Of a DNA stretch of 64,000 nucleotides, positions 42,171-50,644 are shown in pieces. Origin of the DNA: Coriobacteriia bacterium (GTDB taxonomy: Bacteria > Actinomycetota > Coriobacteriia > Coriobacteriales > Eggerthellaceae); NCBI GenBank assembly GCA_030530215.1, contig JAUMVJ010000001.1, positions 120,168 to 184,167 of the forward strand. Reading direction: 5' to 3'. Each line of letters begins with the position of its first letter. Positions within the stretch are counted from its first letter, which is position 1. Under the pieces are notes generated by a model. That model was not told the origin of the DNA, ran no database searches, and saw only the letters and a list, made by a program, of their open reading frames with translations. A program made the translations under genes and the position numbers.

Positions 42171-42518
42171 CTAATCCAACTTAAAGCTGCGGTAGAAGCA
42201 CGTGCGCTGACCGGTATGGCACGCGGGACCTGCGGGAACAACACGCGCAAGCAGACAGTCGGCGTCGCAATCGTAGGAAAGCGACACGAGCTTCTGCGTG
42301 TTGCCCGACTCCTCGCCTTTGTGCCAAAACTTACCGCGACTGCGGCTCCAAAACCAAGTGGTCCGCTGCTCCAAGGTGCGGCGCAGCGATTCTTCGTTCA
42401 TCCAGGCCATCATCAAGACGTCGCCCGTAGCGTCGTCCTGCACGATGCAAGGAATAAGCCCAGCTTCGTTGAAAGCGAGCTCATTAACGGAAAGATCGTC
42501 AACTTCGGAAACTGCCAT
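42171..42518 (-). CDS. hisI: Phosphoribosyl-AMP cyclohydrolase
   Basis: This 115-residue protein has the conserved [36 protein letters not shown] and [10 protein letters not shown]. The latter carries the metal-binding DxDxD-type residues and cysteines, and [10 protein letters not shown] comes near the end. It opens the purine ring in the third step of histidine synthesis. The HisE pyrophosphatase domain, often fused to HisI, is absent. It begins three bases after the stop of the small unknown gene and closes the hisBHAF-x-I block. Confidence 0.95.
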   Translation of the reverse strand: MAVSEVDDLSVNELAFNEAGLIPCIVQDDATGDVLMMAWMNEESLRRTLEQRTTWFWSRSRGKFWHKGEESGNTQKLVSLSYDCDADCLLARVVPAGPACHTGQRTCFYRSFKLD

Positions 42519-42521
42519 ACG

Positions 42522-42776
42522 CTAGCGCCTAAAGAATCCGGAAATCTTGCCAATGATGCCGTTGCCCTCAGCCGCCTTGGCGATGGCGCTTTTCTGCGTG
42601 CGCGTGCGCGCCTGCGACTGCTCCAAACGCTGTGCGGTTAGATGGGCATCCTCGCCCATGGCCTGCGCGCTTTGCCTGCGGCTGTAATAGGTGCTGGTGT
42701 TCTGACGGCGCTTGCCGCCGCGCGTGAAACCGGCGTCACCCGGCTGCAGGCGCTTTTCCTGCTCGTTATGCTCCAT
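42522..42776 (-). CDS. Small basic protein of unknown function in the his operon
   Basis: This 84-residue protein lies between hisF and hisI in the same orientation. A strong ribosome site (GGGAGGGC four bases before ATG) and tight spacing (three bases to hisI) support that it is translated. It is hydrophilic and rich in Gln, Arg and Ala, with TRGGKRRQNTSTYYSRRQSA in the middle and an amphipathic end (GIIGKISGFFRR). There is no signal peptide or cysteine. It does not look like HisE, which would be the missing activity here. I do not recognise the family. Confidence 0.65.
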   Translation of the reverse strand: MEHNEQEKRLQPGDAGFTRGGKRRQNTSTYYSRRQSAQAMGEDAHLTAQRLEQSQARTRTQKSAIAKAAEGNGIIGKISGFFRR

Positions 42777-42837
42777 GATGCCCTCCCATCAGCAAGGCCG
42801 GATAAAAGCTACCCCTTATTATGCAGCATTTACGAAG

Positions 42838-43602
42838 CTAGAGGCGAACGGGGATCCCCTGCGCCGCCATGTATTCTTTGACTTCACGAACGGTGAGCTC
42901 GCCGAAATGGAAGACGCTTGCCGCCAAAACCGCGTCGGCTTCGCCCTCGATAATGCCCTCGGCGAAGTGCTCGAGCTTGCCCACGCCGCCCGAAGCGATA
43001 ACGGGGATGTCGACTGCGCGGGCAACCGCACGGGTAAGAGCCAGGTCAAAGCCATCTTTAGAACCATCGCAGTCCATGGAGGTAAGAAGGATCTCGCCAG
43101 CGCCGCGCTTGGCGGCCTCTGCGGCCCACTCGACCGCATCGATGCCGGTGTCCTTGCGGCCACCGTGGATGTAGGCCGTCCATTTGTTGGGGTTGCCGGG
43201 CACGCGCTTGGCGTCGATGGCCACCAGAACCGCCTGGCTACCGAAAGCGCGGGCGCCCGCCGTGATAAGGGACGGATCGGCAATGGCGGCCGAATTCAGG
43301 CTCACCTTATCGGCGCCGGCGGCGATCATCGTGCGCATGTCGGCCAGCTCGCGAAAGCCACCACCCACCGCATAGGGAATGTGAACCTCGGCAGAAGCGC
43401 GTGAGGCCATATCAATGGTTGTCTTGCGACCCTCATGCGTTGCCGTGATGTCAAGAAACACCACCTCATCGGCACCCTGGCGGTCGTACTCCGCCGCAAG
43501 CTCAACGGGGTCGCCCGCGTCGCGCAGGTTGACGAAGTTCACGCCTTTCACGACGCGACCGTTCTTCACATCCAAACAAGGAATGACACGCTTGGTAAGC
43601 AC
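42838..43602 (-). CDS. hisF: Imidazole glycerol phosphate synthase, cyclase subunit
   Basis: This 254-residue TIM barrel starts [19 protein letters not shown] with the catalytic Asp11. [45 protein letters not shown] (the second catalytic Asp) and [13 protein letters not shown] follow. With HisH it converts PRFAR and ammonia to IGP and AICAR. The start is a GTG (43602) with AGGAAG five bases upstream. A 147-base gap rich in short hairpins separates it from hisA, so a partial internal stop or promoter is possible. Confidence 0.95.
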   Translation of the reverse strand: MLTKRVIPCLDVKNGRVVKGVNFVNLRDAGDPVELAAEYDRQGADEVVFLDITATHEGRKTTIDMASRASAEVHIPYAVGGGFRELADMRTMIAAGADKVSLNSAAIADPSLITAGARAFGSQAVLVAIDAKRVPGNPNKWTAYIHGGRKDTGIDAVEWAAEAAKRGAGEILLTSMDCDGSKDGFDLALTRAVARAVDIPVIASGGVGKLEHFAEGIIEGEADAVLAASVFHFGELTVREVKEYMAAQGIPVRL

Positions 43603-43749
43603 GATTTCTTCCTTTCCTTACGTAGTAAGCAGTGGTTGCCGGCAGCAGCCGGGCGAGAGCGCAAGCCTGCAGTTGCAAAGGGCGAGCGTTCGGCGCCGGG
43701 CGCTCAGTGCCCGCGGGCAAGCCAAGGGCAACAACGAAACAGCCTTGAC

Positions 43750-44493
43750 CTAACGAGCCGCCTCGGCCTTTTTGATGGCGGCTATCCCCTCTTCAACGGT
43801 GAATGCGCCCTCGTAGATGGCGCGACCCGTAATGGCGCCGTCGATGTTGGCACCAGTGGCCACCAGATTGCGCAAGTCGTCCAAGCTGGCCAAGCCACCG
43901 GAAGCGGTGATCTTGACGCCGGGGCACTTGCGCGCCATGGCGGCGTAGGCCTCGGCGTCGATGCCGGTTTGCATGCCGTCACGCGCGATGTCGGTGTAAA
44001 CCAGATTGGTGATGCCCATGTAGGCGAGCTCGGCGATGAGCTGCTCGGCGGGCACGCCGTCGGCGGTATCGAGCCAGCCTTCGGTGGCCACGATTCCGTC
44101 CTTGGCATCGATGCCCGCAACGATGAGCTCGCCATACTTGGCGGCCGCCTGCTCGGCGAAGCTGCGATCCTTCACCAGGGCCGAACCCAAAACCACACGC
44201 CGCACGCCTGCCTCGACGTAGCGCTCGATGGCGCCCATGGAGCGAATGCCGCCGCCCACTTCGATCTCAGCGTCCAAGCCGGAAATCATGGACTTGATGA
44301 GCTCCATGTTGGTGGGGGCACCGTCGCGCGCGCCATCCAAGTCGACGATGTGGATGCGCTCGGCGCCAGCATCGGCGAAGGCGCGGGCTTGGGCAACCGC
44401 ATCCTCGTTGTACACCGTCACCTGGTTGTAGTCGCCTTTCTTCAGGCGCACCGCCTTGCCGTCAAGGATGTCGATGGCGGGTACCAAAATCAT
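43750..44493 (-). CDS. hisA: ProFAR isomerase
   Basis: This 247-residue TIM barrel has the N-terminal VPAIDILDGKAVRLKKGDY with the catalytic Asp. IHIVDLDGARDG, IEVGGGIRSMGAIERY, VYTDIARDGMQTGID and ITASGGLASLDDL follow. It catalyses the Amadori rearrangement of ProFAR in histidine synthesis. Some actinobacteria use a dual HisA/TrpF (PriA); I cannot tell the two apart here without the trp locus. The ATG overlaps the hisH stop as ATGA. Confidence 0.93.
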   Translation of the reverse strand: MILVPAIDILDGKAVRLKKGDYNQVTVYNEDAVAQARAFADAGAERIHIVDLDGARDGAPTNMELIKSMISGLDAEIEVGGGIRSMGAIERYVEAGVRRVVLGSALVKDRSFAEQAAAKYGELIVAGIDAKDGIVATEGWLDTADGVPAEQLIAELAYMGITNLVYTDIARDGMQTGIDAEAYAAMARKCPGVKITASGGLASLDDLRNLVATGANIDGAITGRAIYEGAFTVEEGIAAIKKAEAAR

Positions 44494-45158
44494 GCGCGGC
44501 CTCCTTGTGCATACTGTTCAACCAGCTCGCCGAAGTTGGCGAAGAGCTTCATGCCCAGGGCGGAGGATTTCTCCGGGTGGAACTGGGTGGCAAAAACGTT
44601 GCCATGCCTAATCGAGCTGACGAAGCGCTGAGCGTGCTCGGTCGTTGCGGCTACGTCGGCTGCGTCCGTTGGCTCGCCGATGTAGGAATGGGTGAAATAA
44701 AAATAGGAATCGTTGGGGATGCCTTTGAACAGAGGGTTGCTTTCCTCGACGTGCACCGAATTCCAGCCAACGTGCGGCACCTTGAGTTTGCGGCCGTCCT
44801 CGGTGTGCGAAGGCATGCGGACAACCTGGCCGGGAACAAGGCCTAAGCCCTCCATCCATTCGCCCTCGGGGCAACCCTCGTCGCCGCGCTCGTAGCAAAG
44901 CTGCAGGCCCAAGCAAATCCCCAGGAAGGGGGCACCTTCTGCCACGCGCTTCTTGATGGCTTCGGCTTGACCGCTTTCGTTTAAGAAGCTCATGGCATCG
45001 GCGAAAGAGCCGACGCCGGGAAGCAAAAGCCCATCCGCCTGAAGGACGTCTTCGGCCTTATCGCTGATGAACGCATCGAAACCGCAATCAACGAGCCCGC
45101 GATGGACGCTTGCCAGATTGCCGCGGCGGTAATCGATGACGCAAATGCGGGCCGCCAT
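44490..45158 (-). CDS. hisH: Imidazole glycerol phosphate synthase, glutaminase subunit
   Basis: This 222-residue class I glutamine amidotransferase has LLLPGVGSFADAM, the nucleophile elbow PFLGICLGLQLCYERG, and VPHVGWNSVHVEE. The His-x-Glu part of the triad is in ATQFHPEKSSALG. It supplies ammonia to HisF. Both ends overlap neighbours (TAATG with hisB, ATGA with hisA), typical of a tightly coupled his operon. Confidence 0.95.
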   Translation of the reverse strand: MAARICVIDYRRGNLASVHRGLVDCGFDAFISDKAEDVLQADGLLLPGVGSFADAMSFLNESGQAEAIKKRVAEGAPFLGICLGLQLCYERGDEGCPEGEWMEGLGLVPGQVVRMPSHTEDGRKLKVPHVGWNSVHVEESNPLFKGIPNDSYFYFTHSYIGEPTDAADVAATTEHAQRFVSSIRHGNVFATQFHPEKSSALGMKLFANFGELVEQYAQGGRA

Positions 45159-45748
45159 TAAAGCGCCCCTTTGGTGCTGGGGACAACGTCGGCAATGCGC
45201 GGATCGATGGCCACCGCTTCTTTAAGGGCGCGCGTAACGGCCTTGAAGCTGGCCTCCAAAACATGGTGGGAGTTAACGCCTGCGATCTGGCGCACATGCA
45301 GGGTTATGTCGGCATTGCTTGCAAGCGCGATGAAGAACTCCTGACCCAGTTCGGTGTCAAAGTTGCCCACCTGCTCGGCCAGGATGTTGAGGCTCGCGAA
45401 GCAGCCGCCGCGGCCGCTGAAATCAACAGCCGCCAGGATAAGGGTCTCGTCCATGGGCAGCAGTCTAGAACCGTAGCGCACGATGCCCTTTTTGTCGCCG
45501 ATTGCCTGCTTGATCGCCTGGCCAAGGACGATGCCGCAATCCTCCACGGTGTGATGAGCGTCGACCTCGATGTCGCCCCTGCAATGAAGCGTCAGGTCGA
45601 ACAGGCCATGACGCCCGAAAGCATCGAGCATATGGTCGAAGAAGGGCACGCCGGTGTCGATATCGGTGACGCCGGTTCCATCCAAATCGATTTTGACCTG
45701 GATGTCCGTTTCCTTGGTTTTGCGGCTTATCTCAGCAACGCGGTTCAT
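45158..45748 (-). CDS. hisB: Imidazoleglycerol-phosphate dehydratase (monofunctional)
   Basis: This 196-residue protein has both metal-binding motifs of the family, VPFFDHMLDAFGRHG and DAHHTVEDCGIVLGQA. The repeats later in the chain are GVNSHHVLEASFKAV and ALASNADITLHV. It lacks the N-terminal phosphatase domain of enterobacterial HisB, so histidinol-phosphate phosphatase must come from elsewhere. The ATG at 45748 has AAGG upstream; a TTG five codons earlier is less likely. It leads the hisB-H-A-F-x-I block. Upstream lies a block of tandem repeats rather than a clear promoter. Confidence 0.94.
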   Translation of the reverse strand: MNRVAEISRKTKETDIQVKIDLDGTGVTDIDTGVPFFDHMLDAFGRHGLFDLTLHCRGDIEVDAHHTVEDCGIVLGQAIKQAIGDKKGIVRYGSRLLPMDETLILAAVDFSGRGGCFASLNILAEQVGNFDTELGQEFFIALASNADITLHVRQIAGVNSHHVLEASFKAVTRALKEAVAIDPRIADVVPSTKGAL

Positions 45749-45825
45749 AACCTTACCTTTCAAACAAACTGTCCGACACCTGGGCTAAGCGAAGGCGCCG
45801 ATGGAGTGCGCGCAATTTGGGATCC

Positions 45826-46020
45826 CCTTGATGCGTGCGCGTTTGATGCAGGCTCATGCCTGGGGTGCCCTTGGTGCATGAACGTGCATCTTGGAGCTTT
45901 CCCTTGATGCTGCATGCGCCCCGGGGTGGCCCTTGATGCACGAACATGCGCCCCGGGATGGCCCTTGGTGCACGCGTATGCATCTTAGGATTTCCCCTCG
46001 ATGCGTGAGCATGCAAATCA
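45826..46020. repeat. Degenerate ~32-bp tandem repeats between hisB and fba
   Basis: Six imperfect units begin with CCTTG/CCTCG at 45826, 45869, 45902, 45931, 45963 and 45996, giving spacings of 43, 33, 29, 32 and 33 bases. Each unit holds a small inverted repeat of the form GCAYG-NN-CRTGC, for example TGCATGAACGTGCA and GCGTGAGCATGC. The rest of 45749-46244 shows no supported gene. The block lies in the shared upstream region of two divergent genes, so repeated regulator sites are one reading. Confidence 0.65.
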
Positions 46021-46244
46021 ACGTGCATGCGCTGCGCCACTCGCATAGGTGCCCATTATGGCACGCCGTCAACGCTTTAGCGCGCTCGAGTGGTTTCGAG
46101 GCCATTAAATGATTCCGTACGGAAAACCCTAAGCAAAGACGGTGAAAAATCCGTGCAAGCTTAAGCTATGGCAAGTACGAAACGCCCCGATGCTGGTAAA
46201 CTGGCAGGTAATTATTGGCAACCGCAGCAGAACCGAGGTCTTTT

Positions 46245-47114
46245 ATGCTCGTCAGCGCAACCGCAATGCTTCAGGCCGCCGAAAAGGGCCATTACGCTAT
46301 TCCCGCGTTCAACACCAACAATCTTGAATGGACCAAGTCCATCCTTACCGCAGCTGAGGAAACCCAGTCCCCCGTCATCATCGAGTGCTCCGCAGGCGCC
46401 GCAAAATGGATGACCGGCTATAAGGTGGTCGCAACCCAGGTTGCCACCATGGTCGAAACCATGAACATCACCGTACCCGTTGCCCTGCACCTCGACCACG
46501 GTACCTACGAGGATTGCTTCAAGGCCATCGAGGCGGGCTTCACCTCCATCATGTACGACGGATCGCACGACGATTTCGAAACCAACCTTGCACGCACCAA
46601 GGAACTGGTGGCCCTGGCTCATGGCAAGGGCATCTCTATTGAGGCCGAGGTTGGCGGCATCGGCGGCACCGAAGATGGCGTCACTTCCAACGGCGAGCTG
46701 GCCGACCCCGAGCAGTGCAAGATCATCGCCGATACGGGCATCGACTTCCTGGCCTGCGGCATCGGCAACATCCACGGCTTGTACCCCGAGAACTGGGCCG
46801 GCCTTTCCTTCGATCGCCTGTCCGAAATCAAGGCGCTCGTTGGCGACCTGCCCCTGGTTCTGCACGGCGGCACCGGCATCCCCCAGGATCAGGTTGCAAA
46901 GGCCATCAGCATGGGCGTCTCCAAGATCAACGTCAACACCGACCTGCAGGTCGTCTTCACCAAGGCCGTGCGCGAGTACATCGAGGCCGGCAAGGACAAG
47001 GAAGGCAAGGGTTACGACCCTCGCAAGGTTCTGAAGCCCGGCACCGAGGCCGTCGTCGCCCGCGCCAAGGAACTGCTTGAGCAGTTCGGCTGCACCGGCA
47101 AAGGCTGGAATTAG
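46245..47114 (+). CDS. fba: Class II fructose-bisphosphate (or tagatose-bisphosphate) aldolase
   Basis: This 289-residue zinc-dependent aldolase has AIPAFNTNNLEW, the catalytic and zinc residues in HLDHGTYEDC and EAEVGGIGGTEDG. GIGNIHGLY and HGGTGIPQDQVAKAISMGVSKINVNTDLQ (phosphate and zinc binding) follow. It cleaves fructose 1,6-bisphosphate to triose phosphates in glycolysis or runs in reverse for gluconeogenesis. The tagatose-bisphosphate enzyme is a close relative and not excluded. The ATG at 46245 has GAGG six bases upstream. It is a single gene with its own terminator. Confidence 0.9.
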   Translation: MLVSATAMLQAAEKGHYAIPAFNTNNLEWTKSILTAAEETQSPVIIECSAGAAKWMTGYKVVATQVATMVETMNITVPVALHLDHGTYEDCFKAIEAGFTSIMYDGSHDDFETNLARTKELVALAHGKGISIEAEVGGIGGTEDGVTSNGELADPEQCKIIADTGIDFLACGIGNIHGLYPENWAGLSFDRLSEIKALVGDLPLVLHGGTGIPQDQVAKAISMGVSKINVNTDLQVVFTKAVREYIEAGKDKEGKGYDPRKVLKPGTEAVVARAKELLEQFGCTGKGWN

Positions 47115-47300
47115 CACCAAGGGGGCTCGCAGGCGGACGGCCGGCAAACGCGCGGACCGGCCAAGCACGTGGGCGCGCTGACTTGAGGTAGGGGTCGTGC
47201 GCGAGTCATGCGGACCCGCAGGCGCGCCAGCCCGAGCACTTGAGGGCTCGAGGCAAGCTTGCAACCCACCGCCAGCCCAAGGCTGAAAGCAAAGAGAAGC

Positions 47301-47330
47301 AAAGGCACCGGAAAATTCCGGTGCCTTTCT
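47301..47330 (+). terminator. Intrinsic terminator of fba
   Basis: AAAGGCACCGGAA (47301-47313) pairs with TTCCGGTGCCTTT across AA and is followed by TCTTTAG. It lies about 190 bases past the stop. The same GCACCGG/CCGGTGC core occurs in the terminator at 49292. Confidence 0.85.
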
Positions 47331-47340
47331 TTAGTTAGGC

Positions 47341-47987
47341 GATGATTGACTTTGGCGGGGCCTGGGATTTGAAGCGCGGCGTGCTGCGGGCGGGCAGTTT
47401 GGTGGCCACAAGCCCAAGTGGCGAGCAAGATGAGAGCCAGCGCACCCGTGCTGCACCCCATCCTCCCATGCATCGTCCTCTGATGCCAGATTTCAAATAT
47501 TCCCTGGATGGCTGCCAGCTCATGCGACCATCTTCTAGCCACCAGAAAGTCAGATCTCAAAATAAGGCCCTCGTTGGTCAAAACCTCTACCCCGGGGTAG
47601 CAGTTCTTACCATTCGGGTCATTTTTCAGGCCTGACCGCTATCCTGTTTACATGCGTAACATCAAAAGCCCAGGTCAGCGCGTTTCGCTAACTAACATAA
47701 GTTCTAACCAGGGCCCCGATTGCCCTTCAATTTACCCCCGGAAGGGACTTTTGACCAAAAAGGTGCGATTTCAGAGATTTGGCGTCCCTTAGAACGCGTT
47801 TTTGACCAGCTTCACGATGCGCTCGCCACAAAATGGCCCACCACGACGAAGCGAAGCAACCCTCTTAAGGCCGATTACCCTCGCCGCATTCTGACGCCGT
47901 CAAAATCACCTATGACCTCAAAGTCCTTGCCTTTTTCGAGAGAGAGAGAGAGAGAGTAAACGGAAGGCAAACATGAAAGGAGACAGG
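47341..47987. other. Lower-GC accessory gap, no gene seen
   Basis: No open frame here has both a ribosome site and a recognisable product. Visible features are a perfect 14-bp palindrome CTACCCCGGGGTAG (47587-47600) and three TTTTGACCA-like motifs (near 47573 on the minus strand, 47751 and 47795). A GA dinucleotide run lies at the right end. The palindrome and repeated motifs may be regulator sites for the lipoprotein gene. The stretch looks like eroded or acquired sequence. Confidence 0.4.
47938..47956 (+). repeat. GA dinucleotide repeat upstream of a lipoprotein gene
   Basis: Nineteen bases of uninterrupted GA, nine and a half units, end 31 bases before the chosen ATG at 47988. Runs of this kind can change length by slippage and alter promoter or leader function. 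Confidence 0.85.
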
Positions 47988-49160
47988 ATGAAGTCAGCAA
48001 TTATTCGTATTGCCACCATCGCGGTAACGGCGTGTCTAGCCATCACCCTGTTCGGATGCGGGAACTCCGCCCAATCAACTCAGACAAAACTGAGCCAAGA
48101 GGTCAACTACGGCCAAGCTTCTTTACACATTCCGGATGACGCAAAGACCTACGAGGGAACAACAAGCGGTTCGGGCTTATCTGTCGCAAAGAGCATTAAG
48201 ACTGTTGAGTGTGACGACGGAACCAGAGCAACCATCTATGTGTCGACGGATGACCTAAGCGATCTTTACAGCGCTGACGAGGAAGCCAGCAAAGAGCAAG
48301 CACTTGAAATCATAGCCTCGGATGCAACCTGGGGCACCCCTTCAGTCGAGTCTAATGAGCACCTCAAAAAAATCATCGTTCCAATGAGTGGATTCAGCAT
48401 CAGCAATGACGGCGAAGCAATCACGGCAAAGGGCTATCGAATCATTCTCTGCCAATTTAACCAGAGCTACATTGTCGATATTTACGCTTCAAGCGATTCA
48501 TACGAGAATGCCAAAGCAACAGTTGAGGCGATAAAGGACAATGCCTCCACCGATACTTCTCTAGAAACGCTCTCGCTCAAAACCATGGAATCCATCAAGG
48601 CAACTTATAGCGGAAGCACCAAAGAGGGGGCCACTATTGACTCAGATTCCGACATTGATGTAACCGGCATTTACGATGACGGGTCAACTGAAGAAATCGA
48701 TTCTTGGGAGATCGAATCACCCAAGACCTTAAAAGCGGGCAAAACTGTCAAAGTGAAAATCACCTACAACGGGCTTAGCACCACTCTCACCGTTAAATGC
48801 ACCAGCAAAACTAAAGCCCAGAAAAAGGCCGAATATAAGCAAAAATGCAAATCAGTGGGATATAAAAGCGTTGCTCGCAATCCGGAAAAATACGAAGGCG
48901 ATAAAATTAAAATTTCAGGCAAGGTCCTCCAAGTCTCTGAGGGGGACTACGGCATAAACACCCTCCGAGTGGCTACGTCAGGAGGCTACGAAAATGTCTA
49001 CCTTGTCTCCTACGATTCGAGCGATCTGAGCCAGAACATCATTGAAGACGATCAGGTAACCATCTGGGGCGAATGCACTGGAACAACTTCGTACACTACG
49101 GTGATGGGCGCAAGCCTCACGATCCCCTCTATGGATGCGAAGTACTTCTCGATTTCATAA
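47988..49160 (+). CDS. Lipoprotein with Ig-like and tRNA_anti-like (OB-fold) domains
   Basis: This 390-residue protein has a lipoprotein signal peptide (MKSAIIRIATIAVTACLAIT, lipobox LFGC near residue 24). An unrecognised alpha/beta domain covers about 35-190. A bacterial Ig-like segment (LKAGKTVKVKITYNGLSTTLTVK, about 205-270) and a C-terminal OB-like domain (NPEKYEGDKIKISGKVLQV to the end) follow. The last two occur in many Gram-positive lipoproteins of unknown role. The gene is clearly lower in GC than its neighbours, which suggests transfer. AAAGGAG precedes the ATG at 47988; another ATG at 47973 also has a ribosome site (GGAAGG), so five extra residues are possible. Confidence 0.78.
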   Translation: MKSAIIRIATIAVTACLAITLFGCGNSAQSTQTKLSQEVNYGQASLHIPDDAKTYEGTTSGSGLSVAKSIKTVECDDGTRATIYVSTDDLSDLYSADEEASKEQALEIIASDATWGTPSVESNEHLKKIIVPMSGFSISNDGEAITAKGYRIILCQFNQSYIVDIYASSDSYENAKATVEAIKDNASTDTSLETLSLKTMESIKATYSGSTKEGATIDSDSDIDVTGIYDDGSTEEIDSWEIESPKTLKAGKTVKVKITYNGLSTTLTVKCTSKTKAQKKAEYKQKCKSVGYKSVARNPEKYEGDKIKISGKVLQVSEGDYGINTLRVATSGGYENVYLVSYDSSDLSQNIIEDDQVTIWGECTGTTSYTTVMGASLTIPSMDAKYFSIS

Positions 49161-49204
49161 ACGAAACGAATCCATAGCCGCTCAAAACAATCGGAGGCCT
49201 TGAG

Positions 49205-49239
49205 GAAGGAGCAGGACTGCACCTGCTCCTTCTTGTTTT
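49205..49239 (+). terminator. Intrinsic terminator of the lipoprotein gene
   Basis: GAAGGAGCAGG (49205-49215) pairs with CCTGCTCCTTC (49222-49232) and is followed by TTGTTTT. Confidence 0.88.
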
Positions 49240-49291
49240 ATGATGCCCATCATAAAATATTTGCGCAGTTCGAAGGAACAAACTTGCAAAG

Positions 49292-49321
49292 AAAAGCACC
49301 GGGATCATTCCGGTGCTTTTT
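49292..49321. terminator. Second, bidirectional terminator before hisC
   Basis: AAAAGCACCGG (49292-49302) pairs with CCGGTGCTTTT (49310-49320), with T- and A-runs on both sides. It probably serves the his block that ends at 49550, though it is about 230 bases past that stop. The remaining bases to 49549 are GC-rich with no gene seen. Confidence 0.8.
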
Positions 49322-49549
49322 CATATTAAAGAATGGATGACGACCTGACACCCTGCCCGACGATAGCGTCCTCCTGAACGCGAGGCGATATGCGTCGATA
49401 CTCAGATCTCCAATGCGCGGCCCGGCAGAACGCGTCACCAGCCGCAAGGCAACAGCTCGCCACGACGGCAGCACACCCGGCAGCGACGCCCCTTGATAAC
49501 GCAGCACAGTAGCAACGCGCCCTGTCGACGCACCGTGCGGAAGCGACGG

Positions 49550-50644
49550 CTATTTTACGATCTCCCGAAGCGCGGCAAGAAGTTCTTGGTTTTCAGCGGC
49601 GGTGCCTACGGTTAGGCGCAGGCAGTTCTCCAGACCCTTGGAGTGGCTGAAGTCACGCACAAGGATGCCGCGTTCGTACAGGGCTTCCCATACTTTGTCG
49701 GCACCAGGAATACGCACCAAAATAAAGTTGGCACAGGAATCGTAGGCCTCCACGCCAGGCAGCGCCCGCAGCGCTTCCAATATCAGGGCACGCTCGCTCT
49801 TGATCGCCTGGATTCCGGGCACGAAAGCGTCGCTGTGGCGCACCACAGCACGCCCAACCAACTGGGAAATAGCGTCGACCGAATAAGGCTGGCGCACCTT
49901 AATGAATTCGGTGATAACACTCGGCTGAGCCAAGATGTAGCCCAGGCGAACTCCCGCGCAACTGTAGGCCTTAGAGAAAGTGCGCAGCACCAGCAGGTTC
50001 TCATGCTCGGCAATCAAATGCGCCAGGCTCCCTTCGGCGAACTCGATGTAAGCCTCGTCGAGCATCACCAGCGCATCGGTTGCAGCAAGCAAGCGCTGCA
50101 TAAAGCCCTCGGATACCGCATCGCCCGTTGGGTTGTTGGGACTCGTAATAACCACCTGGTCAATATCGCCCTGCGCAACGCGCGCAATCACGGCTTCCTC
50201 GTCAATCGAGTAGTCCGCGCAACGTGGCACCTCAACCACACGCGTGCCCGTGAGCTCGGAATTGGCTGCGTACACGCTGAAAGTGGGCACTACGTTCAAA
50301 AGCGTGCGCCCTGGACCGCCCCACGCCAGCGAGAAATCAAACAGCAGCTCGTCACCGGCATTGCCCACCAGCACGTTCTCACGACTGAAGCGCACATCCA
50401 CACCAGCAGCCTCGAAGGCCTTGTTCTCACGCTCGGCGATCAAATCGCGCAACTCGTTTGCCAAAGGATCGGGGTAGCGGTTGAAGGCAAAGCCCTTCAA
50501 GCCCGCGAGAATCTCTTCCTCAACAACCGCAGGCACGGAATTGGGGTTCTCGTTGGCGGAAAGAAGAACGCGCGCAGGCAGGTACTTGGGGTCGTAAGGG
50601 ATGATGCCGTCAAGGGCATCCTGCGATTTCCTGACCTTGCCCAT
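49550..50644 (-). CDS. hisC: Histidinol-phosphate aminotransferase
   Basis: This 364-residue PLP enzyme of fold type I has LSANENPNSVPAVV, FNRYPDPLANELR, VITSPNNPTGDAV, MLDEAYIEFAEG and the Schiff-base region RTFSKAYSCAGVRLGY. It ends with LVRDFSHSKGLENCLRLTVGT. It transaminates imidazole-acetol phosphate using glutamate. It overlaps the hisD stop as TAATG and is the last gene of the hisZG-D-C block. Confidence 0.95.
   Translation of the reverse strand: MGKVRKSQDALDGIIPYDPKYLPARVLLSANENPNSVPAVVEEEILAGLKGFAFNRYPDPLANELRDLIAERENKAFEAAGVDVRFSRENVLVGNAGDELLFDFSLAWGGPGRTLLNVVPTFSVYAANSELTGTRVVEVPRCADYSIDEEAVIARVAQGDIDQVVITSPNNPTGDAVSEGFMQRLLAATDALVMLDEAYIEFAEGSLAHLIAEHENLLVLRTFSKAYSCAGVRLGYILAQPSVITEFIKVRQPYSVDAISQLVGRAVVRHSDAFVPGIQAIKSERALILEALRALPGVEAYDSCANFILVRIPGADKVWEALYERGILVRDFSHSKGLENCLRLTVGTAAENQELLAALREIVK

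Noticed and set aside
42171-42776. HisE hidden in the small gene or fused to HisI
   Set aside because: HisI ends at its usual length and the 84-residue protein lacks the MazG-like ExxE motifs.
45826-46020. Tandem repeats as a CRISPR array
   Set aside because: Units are degenerate, adjacent without unique spacers of constant size, and no cas gene is in the window.
45753-46046. A 97-codon minus-strand frame upstream of hisB with several His codons, as a possible his leader peptide
   Set aside because: The His codons are scattered, the frame simply reads through the tandem repeats, and no attenuator hairpin with a T-run precedes hisB.
47342-47635. A 97-codon plus-strand frame after the fba terminator
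   Set aside because: There is no ribosome site, no family resemblance and poor composition.
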